DNA from: Karstenula rhodostoma CBS 690.94
Lineage: Eukaryota > Ascomycota > Dothideomycetes > Pleosporales > Didymosphaeriaceae
Direction: 5' to 3'
Length of the DNA stretch: 64,000 nucleotides
Assembly: GCA_010093485.1 (NCBI GenBank)
Contig: MU001501.1
Span: 1,195,052-1,259,051 of the forward strand
The first letter of the stretch is position 1. Every line of letters begins with the position of its first letter. A model generated the notes under the pieces. The model saw only the letters and a list, made by a program, of their open reading frames with translations. It did not search any database and was not told the DNA's origin. Below, in pieces: positions 23,167 through 34,028 of the stretch. The position numbers were made by a program, and so were the translations under genes.

Positions 23167-23750
23167 ATGTCTTCCTTCATCAAACCCCTCCAGCGAACCT
23201 CCAATTCCAACCTCGCCCGCGCATTCCAACCACGTAACACTACTTCTCTCTTCCACTCGTCCGCTAGAGCCATGGGTGTCACCAAGACCACCATCAACGA
23301 GGGCAACGGCCCATCGCCCAACAAGGGTGACCAGGTCACCATGCTGTACACCGGCTGGTTGAAGAACGCCGACGGCTCCAAGGGCAAGGAGTTCGACTCC
23401 ACCCAGAAGCCCGGCCGCGGTCCCTTCAAGACCGCCATTGGCGTCGGTCGCGTCATCAAGGGTGAGCTCAGTGCCCGTTCCTCAGGTTCGCGACGAACGC
23501 GAACCTGGAGGGGTCCCGTGAGGACAGACGCTGATGATAGCAGGCTGGGATGAGGGTGTTCCCCAAATGAAGCTCGGCGAGAAGGCCACGCTTGACATTA
23601 CCAGCGACTACGCATACGGCGACCAGGAGTTCCCTGGTCTCATCCCCAAGAACTCGAACCTCATCTTGTAAGACTTTCTATCCTATGTAGACTTTTGAGA
23701 GCGGATGCTAACGATTACACAGCGAGGTCGAGCTCCAGAAGATCAACTAA
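23167..23750 (+). CDS. FPR1: FKBP-type peptidyl-prolyl isomerase with possible mitochondrial presequence
   Basis: Three exons, 23167-23461, 23544-23667 and 23723-23750, give 148 aa from the first ATG. From the in-frame ATG at 23272 the product is 113 aa, the classic FKBP12 length. The FKBP fold is complete: [81 protein letters not shown]. The first 35 residues lack Asp/Glu, are rich in Arg and Ser, and end FHSSARA, which looks like a mitochondrial targeting sequence. Both ATGs have G at -3, and the second also has G at +4. FKBP12 catalyses prolyl isomerisation and binds FK506 and rapamycin. Introns are 82 and 55 bp. The gene is convergent with prefoldin 3, 382 bp away. Confidence 0.9.
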
Positions 23751-24132
23751 GCGGCTCACGCCCGCTGTTGGATATCGCCATTGAAGAGGGTGGATACATG
23801 ATGAAAAGCTCGCATCTCAAACCTTGATTGTGGATCACAGTAGCTGAGATTGACTTTAGCGTCATTGCCGCCCATTGATATCAAAAGCATATTCTTCGAT
23901 CTGTGACAAAGGCGTTCGACGAATATTTGTGATTTGCCCCCCTCGTGAAGAGTGTCGCCCTTGGAATTCTTCAACTCACTACATTGTTTGCCAACGAAGC
24001 AGGCAACTCAGCATATTCGCGCAGTGGCCTCGAAACACCTAACCTGTGGAAAAACAGCAATAGATGAGGTGATGCCTATCGAACGGGTATGGTTTTCGTG
24101 TGTGGTATATAGCTGCACTTGTTTCTATCTCC
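23751..24132. other. Convergent intergenic region
   Basis: 382 bp between the FKBP stop and the prefoldin 3 stop. It should contain both transcript ends. No other signal was recognised. Confidence 0.4.
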
Positions 24133-24892
24133 TCAGCCGTTCGACGACGACCCCTTTTTGTCCTCTATTGACTCCCCGGCTTCACGCTCCTTCCTTCTCT
24201 GTGCCACATCCCAGTTGTATACTCGCGCGAATGCTACCTCCAGCGTTGTGATCTGCTCCCGTAGAAACTCCATGTCCTCTTCGCAGGTTTCCAGGCTCCT
24301 CTTCGCCGTGTCAAGTTTAGACTTCAATAACTGCTCGGCCTCTGGAATAGGGTATGACAGCATGACGTTCGCGCCTAGCCACAAGTATACCTCGTCGGTG
24401 GGCGGTACCTCTGCCTTCGCGTACAGTGTATCGTTGAGCTCGAAGGTCGTCTCGATGGGATCTGCGTCTGCCTGGGATGGAAATTAAACTTTTGCTCTGC
24501 CCAAACAGTGCGGATGCCGGCGTACCTTTCTTGTTTTCAGGAACCGGACAGTTTCCAGCGTCTTTTGTATGTCTGGAATTTTGTCCTTGAGACCGACAAG
24601 CCGCCGCTGGTTGTTCTGCTCCATGAACTGGTATTTCCTAGAGCCGACCCATAAGCCAATTGTTCTCCATGCGCGGTGCTGCTCGAGGCTCACGCGATCA
24701 TCTCCTTGAAGCTGTTCACTGTGCTTTCAACCTCGGAGCGGTCAGTAACATAGTCTTCCACGCGGTCGACGAAGGGTGCGACGGGAATGCCACGCGGATT
24801 GGTAGGCGCATCTTTGCTGGGGTTTGGGTTAGAAAGAGCCTGAGCTGTCGTAATAGGCATGCTTACCTGCCGGGCTTCAGTGCGGTCGTCAT
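24133..24892 (-). CDS. PAC10: Prefoldin subunit 3 (VBP1/Pac10)
   Basis: Four exons, 24892-24867, 24816-24694, 24637-24526 and 24471-24133, encode 199 aa. Introns are 50, 56 and 54 bp. The protein begins MTTALKPGSKDAPTNPRGIPVAPFVDRVEDYV. It continues with MEQNNQRRLVGLKDKIPDIQKTLETVRFL and the prefoldin alpha signature FELNDTLYAKAEVPPTDEVYLWLGANVMLSYPIPEAEQLLKSKLDTAKRSLETCEEDMEFLREQITTLE. This is the usual coiled coil, beta hairpin, coiled coil layout. Prefoldin is a hexameric chaperone that hands unfolded actin and tubulin to the CCT chaperonin. Length and motifs match animal VBP1 closely. The first exon codes for only nine residues. Confidence 0.9.
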
Positions 24893-27449
24893 TGTGAAGC
24901 CTGTGACGTCGCAATGCAATTGCTGCGATATCAACACTGCCAAATTGAATCGCTACGCAAGTTCCAGACGCAAGAGCTGCACGTGATGCGGGGCAGCGCA
25001 TTAGTCATTGTCTTGGCGCTCGTCGCTAAACTTCTGTCCCTACACTCTATTCTTCAAGTCCGCAGTCTCCGAACATGGCACATCACGCCGATACCTCTCC
25101 AACATGAATCACTAGGGTTACATTGACGTCGCCTAATTTCGGAATCATTGGCCCGACAGTCTTTGATGGTGTCCAACGCTGAGCCTTCATTCGTCTTCGC
25201 GTCCGTGGACAAGAACACATCAATCTCATGCATGGTACTTAGAAAGGCCTCACAATGCCGCAGGCTCCCCACAGGTTGCTCTCCGCTCGCTTGGATGAGC
25301 TGAAAAGGTCGTTGCCTCTGCATCAGCAGCGCTGCTGCACTGCGTGCTGATGAGAGCTATATCTGCATTGACAGGCTAATCAAGCGACGGCACTCGCATA
25401 CACGAAGCGTCTGTGTACGAGCTGAAGTAGCCTGATACATGCTGCATTGCCCTTCCGTGGCCATGGATCTTTCATCGTTGTCGGCATCGGCCCTACCGCA
25501 CATCCCACGTCCGGATGCACTATCTTTCAATACGAGAATAAACGATACTCAGTGTAAAGATAACAGCAGCCGAAAGCAGCTAGTTAGCATCTGACAAGCG
25601 AGTTGTGGCTCACCACGCTTGCTAACTCTCACCGGAACTCCACCTGTTCTCCGAGCCTGCGTCTAACAGATAGCTTGAGTTCGCCGACTTCAAGTCGTCT
25701 CAGTTACATGATCCGATGACTGCATACGCAAGAAATTATCTTCATCTTGGCTTGCTGGTGCTTGCTGTTAACCTCAACAAAAATCACAACGGCAATTGTT
25801 GCATTTCCGTGCACCAACTAACAGTTGACGATACCCACAGCCAAGATATGACATCCATGGTTATGGCGTGATGCACGCTATATCGGACTCTGTCTCTACA
25901 ATGATTCCATTTGTACGGCCACTTTTCATACCCTGCATCCCTTACTCGATTTCAATAACTCAAAGCCTTTCACAAAACTATCGGCGGGCGTAGTAACAAC
26001 GTGCTACGACGATCGATTCTTTTCTCGATCTTTGTTGATCGACATAGTGATTTCGCAAACGGCGTCTGTAAACAAGTTAGTCGGAGTACCCGTGCCAGGG
26101 CTCTGCGCTTTGCAGCATGAACCGTGGTTCTTGTTGTCGTTTCTGGCCATGCTGCTGGCAAGGTTCACGATAGGGTGCCTGTTCACTGCTCCGGCCCAAC
26201 CATAACTCTGAACAGGCCTCTTGCACATGCCAGGGGGTCGTGGCCGGGTTCCTGGAACTGGCACCTCTGGGGATGATGCAGATTGGACTGCGCTCCGCAT
26301 GTCTAGCTCCTACACAATCGATCCGGATCCTGCCGCCCGGCCGTCGTTCCACACCCACATGCAACGTCTGGGAACAAAACACAACCCCGGTAACTCAACG
26401 ACATGTACTCTGCGACGCCGCCAATATTGCGGAACTCTCTTTGTTGTCCTTATCGCACACTAGGCTGCAATGCAGGAAGCCCTGGCAGTCCCAGGGTCGG
26501 AGTTACCGTGTATGTACACGCTTGCACTTGCATCACGGCAAGATTGTCGGCGTAGAGGTCCTGCATCCGACCTAGCTTATTTTAGGACCGCTTGCGTGCT
26601 TCCGCCTGTATCAGTGCCGGTTTCCGAGGAACCACCTAGGCGGGCGCTTCTGCAATATTCGGGGACGGCTCCGTAACGTCGCGGTTTCTTGTTACGTATC
26701 TTGTCTGCAGCAGAAAGCAAGGAGGTGGCGATCGATGTGATTACCTTCTGACGATTGTGGAGCAGCCAAGTTGGATGTTGTGACCGCAAAGTTTGTGTGG
26801 GCTCGGAGTATGATCAGGCTGGGTAGGCTTGGAGGCTTGCAGGTCTGAAGGTGCCCGTCACGTGTTAGTGGACATCAAACGCCGGTGGTGAACAGTCACA
26901 GAGGGTGATCAACACTGAAGGTATAGGGTGATGGGCAACTTGTTGTTCGCCATGAACGAACAGACAGTATAGAAGGATGAAGATATCAAGTCCACGCGTA
27001 GTGAAGCAGGATCCCAAAGCACACTGTGGTGATGCTGTCTCTCTGCCTCGTTGCTGTACTCTAGTTCTGATCCAGCCTCAACCAAAAAACTACCAAAGAC
27101 AGACGTATTTCATCTGGAAGGTCAAGCATCACACCACACACACGATCAAACACATCAGTTTGTGAAGTGGTCTCTTGGTATTGGTCTAAAGAAAGGTCAT
27201 GTACACGTAACGCATCGTGGCTCAAAAGAAAGCAAACCATTAGGAGTAAACGCAAGGAAAGAGAAAGCGCAACGCTTCGAAGCTCAACCTGAACGCCCAG
27301 CACCAACTGTAAACTCCCACACCAAGGCGGTGCATGCGAACGACATATTGATAGAAAGCCAGACCCAAACTCCCACATTCCAAGGTTCAACGCTTGAACG
27401 GGTGAAATGCATGCAGTCTATCCGTGCAGAGCTGAATGGTGTGTTACGG
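24893..27449. other. 2.5-kb gene-free interval upstream of prefoldin 3 and downstream of the PKS
   Basis: It holds the promoter of the prefoldin gene and the 3' end of the PKS transcript. The remaining roughly 2 kb contains only short unrelated frames on both strands. No repeats, transposon ends or RNA genes were recognised. Confidence 0.45.
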
Positions 27450-30400
27450 CTATAGCTTCAGGCCCTTCTGGATGAGCTTGCCTAGTGTGACACCCTGTGC
27501 ATCGTTAGTAATGTGATCGGGAAGATGGATGGATCGGGGGGCTAGACTTACGTGCTCGCCCTTCATCATCGTGAAGTGGTTGCCGCCCATGACGGCGTAC
27601 TCGAAGTTCTCCTTGGGCAGCAGCTGCGCCCAGCCGTTGTCGTCGAAGTCGGTGCGGTTGTTGAGCAGCCACTTCATGGGCGCCGGGTCCTCTCCCTCTC
27701 CTGGGGGCGGGCGAGGATCATCCGGGTTGGGGCACACACCGTCCGTGCACCAGATGGCCAGGACAGGCGGTGCGATCTTGGGGTTCATAGGCAGCGGCTG
27801 GTAATCCTTGAGGTTCTTGATCGCGGAGGCGAAGTGCGGGAGGAGCCAGCTGGGTGTACCGCCGGGCTTGCCCGTGCCCAGGAGACCGATCTGGTCGAAG
27901 AAGATGTGGAGGCGGGCGGGGAGCGGGTCGAGCGCGACGGGGCAGGGTGCATCGATCAGGACGAGGTTTTCGACCTTGTCGCCAGATTCGACAATCATGC
28001 GGGCGACTTCATACGCCATGACGCCGCCGGCTGACCAGCCGCCGATGATGTAGGGACCTTCGGGCTGGCGGCGCTTGATCTCGGCTAGGTAGAGGGCTGA
28101 GACGCCTTCAACACCGCAGGTCCATTTCTCGGGACACTTCATGAACGGGCAGTTGAGACCGAACACAGCCATATCGGAAGAGATGTTGGGGATGGAGACG
28201 TAGGAGGTGGCGCTCCCTGAGCCGTCAGGCACGAGGAAGAACTTCTTCGTGGCGACCTTGGCGTTGCCCTGGAGCAGGACCGAGTTGGCGGGAGGAAGGG
28301 ACGAGATATCGACGGCCTTCTGCAGCTTCTTGTTGACCTCTGCGAGCTGGGGCTTGGAGGGCTTCGCGGTCTTGAAAGTGACCTTGGCAGTAGTCTCGAT
28401 CTTGGGCTTGGGACGCATGCCGAGCTCGTTCTCGATGTCCTCGATCGTGACGTTGGTGGTCAGAAACTCTGAAGGGAGATCGATGCCAGTCTGCTCGCGG
28501 AGAGCTCCAAGAACGGTCAAGGCCATGAGGGAGTCCATGCCCATCTCGGAGAGATCAAGCTTGTCAGTGATCTCAGAAACATCAACACCCATCTCCTCGG
28601 CGACGATCCTGCGAGCGAGGCTCGCATCGCCTTCGACAACCTCAAAGGACTCTGTGACCTTGACGTCGCCAGACACACTGGGGGCCGAGCTAGCAGGAGT
28701 GCTTGCTACGCCAGCCTCGAAGGGGGTGGACAAGTCCGAGGTCTCCTCACTGGTATCAGACTCGGCGTCATCCTCAACAAGAGAGGCCCCACCATCGTAC
28801 TGAGAGAAGTACGTCTTCATCTCACCGACAGTTGCATAGTCGGTGAAGAGAGTGGGGCTGATATCCATATCAAGATCCTCACGGAACTTGGCGGAGATAG
28901 TGAGGGACATGAGTGAGTCAATGCCAAGGTTCTCGAAGGCAGCCTCGTTGACGAGCTCCGACATGTCGACGTCGGTTTCTTCAGCAATGATCTTCATCAC
29001 TCGATTGGTGATGGAGTTGGTGGACTGCTTCGTAGCTTTGGCAGCCTTGGGCTTCGCTGCCGATTTGGCTGTAGGTTTGGCTGTAGCCTTGGCCGTAGCA
29101 TTTTGAGACTTTGCGGGAGCGGGAGCTGAAATGGCAGCCCTACCTGGGGCAGCCTTTGCGGCGCCAGGAGGCGGCATCATGATGTTGAGAGCACGCCTCG
29201 GGATGTTCTGGAACTTCAATCCAGTGACCATACCGATGACTTCTTCACCCTCAAGGATGTAGACATCACCAGCGGACACGTTATTCGGCTGAGGCATCAT
29301 GCGTACATAGGAGCGGTACTTCTTCTCGGGGGACAAGGTCTTGGAGATCCTGATGGAGCCCCATCCGTGAGAGATGTACACAGAGTTATCCGAGTCGAGA
29401 TGATCAGACGCATTGACAATGAAGCCCGACAAGTGAGCGAGACTGTCGATCCAGTAAGGGGAGCAGAAGAACTCGCCGTCTGCCGGGGTCGTCTGGAACT
29501 TGACGGCGGCTGTTGCTTCGGTCGTCTTTCCATCCAGAATGACTTCCTCCATGCCCCGGTAGTTGTCGGCATAGTTAACAAGGGCCTTGAAGAGCTTGTA
29601 AGCCATGCCGCGTAGGACCTTGTGTGCGGCACCGGTTTGAAGCTTCTGTGTCAGCGTGTCGATCTGGCTCTGCACCATGAACTGGATACGCGACCAGTCC
29701 TCCTTCCAGGCGTTGACATCCTCATACTTGACAGTGCCGACAGCATGCTCAGCGAGCACCTTGGACCCGTCAGCAGGAACAGTTCGGTACTTGATCTGGA
29801 CCTGGTTGGTTTCGAGATCAGCAGTGGCCTCAATCTGGAGATGCTGGCCCGCAGGAGGGGCTGGGTACTCCGGGACCAAGCCCTTTGTCACCTCCATGGC
29901 ACAGACGTTCAAGCCAGGAGTGGGTAGGTTAGGGCGCAGCTGCTTGTACAAGTAATCCGCAACCGTCATAGCTTGGTCGGCGTAGAGCGACGAAGGACAA
30001 AAGGGATTGCCGTTGACCTGATGACCGCTGATGGTAGCCTTGAGCTTAGGATCGGACAGATCGGATTGTACGACAACAGTTCCGGAGTTGGCGTGGAGCT
30101 CCTCGCGGACGATGCGGTGACAAGAAGTGGTGGAAAGCTTGGACACAACGGGGAAAGGCGCTGCCTCGATAGCCTTGGGCTCAGCGACACGAGGAGCCTC
30201 GCCCTTAGTCAGAGTCCAGTTGTTCACATAGTCGATCCAGTACTTCTTCTCGTCGAAGGAGTAGGTAGGGAGCTCAAGGAGCTCCTGGGCGTCGTTGAAC
30301 TGCCTGTGATACTCGTTCCAATCGAAGGCTACTCCGCAGAGATAGAGTGTGGAGATGCTGTTAACAAGAGTCTTCCACGGGTCTTCATTGCGGCGTAGAG

Positions 30401-33400
30401 ATCCTGCAGTAGTAGGCGTCCACGCACCGAGAGAGGACTTGACCATGCCGCTGCAGACTGGGTGGGCGCCGATCTCGACCCAAGCTGTCTTCTCGTCAAA
30501 GGCCCTCTCGTCCTTCCCGGTATCAAGGGCGGCCCAGAAGTTGACGGTCTCGCGTGCATGGCGAGCAAGGTAGTCTGGCCCGATGATACCAGCCTCACGG
30601 ATGACTTCTCCTGTTAGAGGAGAAAGCACTGGGACCTCCGGCTTGTTAAAGACGACAGAAGCCGCAGCAGCCTTGAACTTCTCCAGGATCGGTTCAACCT
30701 GAGCGGAATGGAAGGCAAAGGGCACGTTCAACTTAGTGGCCTTGAAGCCCTTGGAGGCAAGCTTGCCGTTCGTAGACTCAACGACCTCGACAGTGCCGCA
30801 GAGCACGGTCTCTTCGGGGCCATTCATGCAAGCGATCTCGGTCATATCGCTACCGAGAGCCTCCTTGATGTCTTCCACATTGCCCTTCACAGCAAGCATG
30901 CCGTGAGTGTTGGCCGTGCACTCCTCCTCGAGGAGCTGAGCGCGTCGGCCAACGAGCAGAACCATGTCACTGGCGGAGATCACACCAGCGACATGAAGGG
31001 CAGCGTATTCACCGAGACTGTGACCAATCACGGCGAGAGGCTTGACTCCCCAGGAAGACCACATGCGAGAAAGCGCGACCTGGATGCAGGCCATGCCGAG
31101 CTGCACGACGACAGGCGAGAGGGTGGCAACATCGGTACCGTCCAAGAGAGGAATGAATGACGGTAGCTGATGCATGCGGCCAAGGTTGTCGAGCTGCTCA
31201 ATATCTGCCTTGAAGGTCTCCAATTCATCGTAAAGTTTCTTTCCGAGTGCGGTGTACTGCGAGCCTTGTCCAGTGAAAGTGAAGGCTGTCTTGGTCGGCA
31301 CCATCGCAATAGGGCTGTACGAGTCCTTGAGTTGAGCTTTCAGGGCGTTCTTGACCTTGTCGATGTGATCCACGCAGACTGCGACGCGGTAGTTGTGCTG
31401 AATGCGACGTGCAGTGGTGGTGTATGCCAAGCTGGTAAGCGTGGTCTCAGGATTCTGGTCGAGGAATTGGATCAGATTGTTGATGTTCTTCTTAAGGGAA
31501 GAGATCGACCTGGCAGTGACTGTGACGGTCTGCAACGTACGAGGATCAACACCCGTGGGAGCCTCCTTCAGAGGACCATCAGATAGCACAATGGCGGTGT
31601 TGCCTCCTGCTGCGGAGAAGTTGTTCAAGAAAAGCTTTCGCGGCTCACCACCCTTGCGAGGCCAGGGAACCTGCTCGGTCTCGATATGGACGTTACGCTG
31701 AGCCAAGTCCTTGGGAAAGGTCTTGTTCATAACGCCCTTGATACCGACATTGGCAGGGATGGCGTTCTTCTTCATCATCATCAAAACCTTGACGAGAGAG
31801 TTGATTCCTGAAGCCGCTTCGCCGTGACCAATGTTTGCTTTGATGGCACCAAGGTGGAGAGTCTCCTCAGGCTTGCGCTGGCGGTCGCGCGGCGCGAAAG
31901 CATCCGTGACCGAAGTCATCTCAATGCCGTCGCCGGCTTGAGTACCAGTTCCGTGCATCTCGACGTAGCTGATCTCGTGAGCATCAATACCAGCATTAGC
32001 AAGAACCTTCTTGTAAAGGTACTCTTGCGCGCCAGCGTGGGGGTGGGTGATCGAGACAGCCTCAGCGCTGTGGTTGGTAGCAGCTCCGAGGATGCATCCA
32101 AGGATGTTGTCCTTGTCAGCGATGGCATCTTCGTAGCGCTTAAGAATGACTGTACCACAGCCGTCACCACGACAATAGCCATCAGCATCGTTGTCGTAGG
32201 TCTTGCAGCTACCAGTCTTGGACAGAAACTGACCCTTGCTCAGGCCGGAGAAAATGTCAGGGTTTGTCAAGACATTGAGTCCACCAGCACAGGCAGTGTC
32301 GCAGTCACCAGCCCACAGCGATGTGCAAGCGAGCTGAATTGCAGCGAGAGATGACGAACAAGCGGTATCAATGCTGTACGATGGGCCAGAAAACTTGAAG
32401 TAGTAGTTGATCCTGCCAGGTGCGAAAGCGCGCACGCCACCAGTAATGAAATAGGTGTCGACATTCTGGGCAGCGTTGATCTCACGCCAGTCATCTGAAG
32501 TCTGCCCGTAGAAGGTTCCAATGCGCTCCATCTTGCTGGAAGGTGTGCGGTTGGGAACGTATCCAGACATCTCCAAAGCCTCGTAGGCAGTCGTCAGGGC
32601 AAGTCGACCCATGGGATCGGTCTGAGCGGCCTCGCGAGGCGACATATTGAAGAAACGAGGGTCGAAATTTCCTGGTTCATCGATGAAGCAGCCGTAAGGA
32701 GTGTGGCTCTTGTTCTTCCCTTTGCCGGAAGGATCGCAGTGAGCCTGAGCGTCAAAGCGATCAGCGGGCACCTCGCGATGAACATCGAGACCCTTCTCGA
32801 GCAACTCCCAGAGCTTGTCGTGGGAAGCAGCACTGGGGAAGCGACCGGCCATGCCGACAATGGCGATCTTGTCGTTCTGCGTGCGGCCAGCGTAGTGGTC
32901 GGGCTTCGCAAACCAGGCGGTATGGTCGCGGACGGTGACGGAAGATTGACCGCTGGCCTTGAGGGCGGAGACAAGGCTGTTCACAACGTGGGTGACACCG
33001 ATGGCGGAGACTGACGCCTCGGCATTGTTCACGTTTGTGATCTGGGAAACGACCTCGTCCAGCAGGCAGTCCCATCGCACCGGCTCGAGGAGGATCTCGC
33101 TCAGGGCACTTTGGAGGAGATCGAGGGCGTTAGTCGCACTGTGGCACTGGCCATCCGAGGCGGAGTGGACGAGTGCCTGGGGGCGGGCCTGCTTGTAGAG
33201 CTCGGCAAACGGACCGCTCAAGATGCGCTCGATGTCGGCATGGGTGTAGAGATGAGGTGCATGGTAAGGAGCATACACGGGGATGGCGACGCGAGTGTTG
33301 TTCTTGAATGCGTCGACTTCGGCGAAGAGGCGTTTGGTGGTGGATGGGGGACCACTGACGGTAATGGCCATCACGCTAACGGCGCTAACGTATGCCTGTG

Positions 33401-34028
33401 CCGACACGGCGATGTTGTTCTCGACGTGGAAGTCGGCGATGGCACTCTTTGCCGCATTCTCGGGAATGCCGGCTACAATCGTAGACCAGCTCTCTGGCGA
33501 GCCGTCGATGGCCTCTGCCACTGTGCCGACGCAGGTGCCCGTGCGGAAGGCGATCCGGACGCCCTCGACGGCGAGCGGCAGCAAGTCGCCTACACTTCTC
33601 GAGGACGCGATTATGGAAGCTGCGATCAGACCAGTGCATAGCCCAAGGACTCTCGTGTTGGCAGGGTTCGGCAGTTCTGTGACGTTCTCGCCGTAGTAGC
33701 TGCACATTGTCAGTTTCGTCCAGACCAGCACGTGACTAATTACCACTTACCCGATATAATGCGCCAGTTGGGCGATTGTTACCATGCAGCTCTCGAGTGG
33801 GGTAATTCTAGAGCCTTTGGCGTAATATGCTTCCACCAAGTCACCCACGGTGAGGAAATCTGGTATTTGCTCTCGCTGCGACCGCGGTAGTTTCTGTGTT
33901 TCTTCTCGTAGTACCACACTGATGCGCTCTAGGAACGTCTTGAGCAATGCATTGTCCTTCCATGTGATGGCCTTTCGCAAAACCACATACTGGTCCGCGG
34001 TCTGATCACCGAAAATCAAGGCATTCAT
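27450..34028 (-). CDS. PKS1: Non-reducing polyketide synthase of DHN-melanin biosynthesis
   Basis: Three exons, 34028-33751, 33699-27552 and 27494-27450, encode 2156 aa. Domains and key residues: SAT (about 1-350, GLCTG with Cys114), KS (about 370-800, Cys540, His675, His718), MAT (about 890-1200, GHSLG Ser987), PT (about 1285-1600, His1319 and Asp1511), ACP1 (Ser1688), ACP2 (Ser1816) and TE/Claisen cyclase (GWSAG Ser1982, His2134). A Lys/Ala-rich linker precedes ACP1, and a Ser/Glu-rich one lies between the ACPs. Length and architecture match melanin synthases (Colletotrichum PKS1, Alternaria ALM/PksA, Bipolaris PKS18). These condense acetyl/malonyl units into 1,3,6,8-tetrahydroxynaphthalene. 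The start MNALIFGDQT is the conserved melanin-PKS N-terminus. Cmr1 and the reductase downstream support the role. Confidence 0.96.

Noticed and set aside
33111..33641. Long plus-strand frames antisense to the PKS (also near 27552, 28207, 29973, 30708, 31170 and 31824)
   Set aside because: They are shadow frames of biased codon use in the PKS; they lack family motifs and would overlap a fully supported gene.
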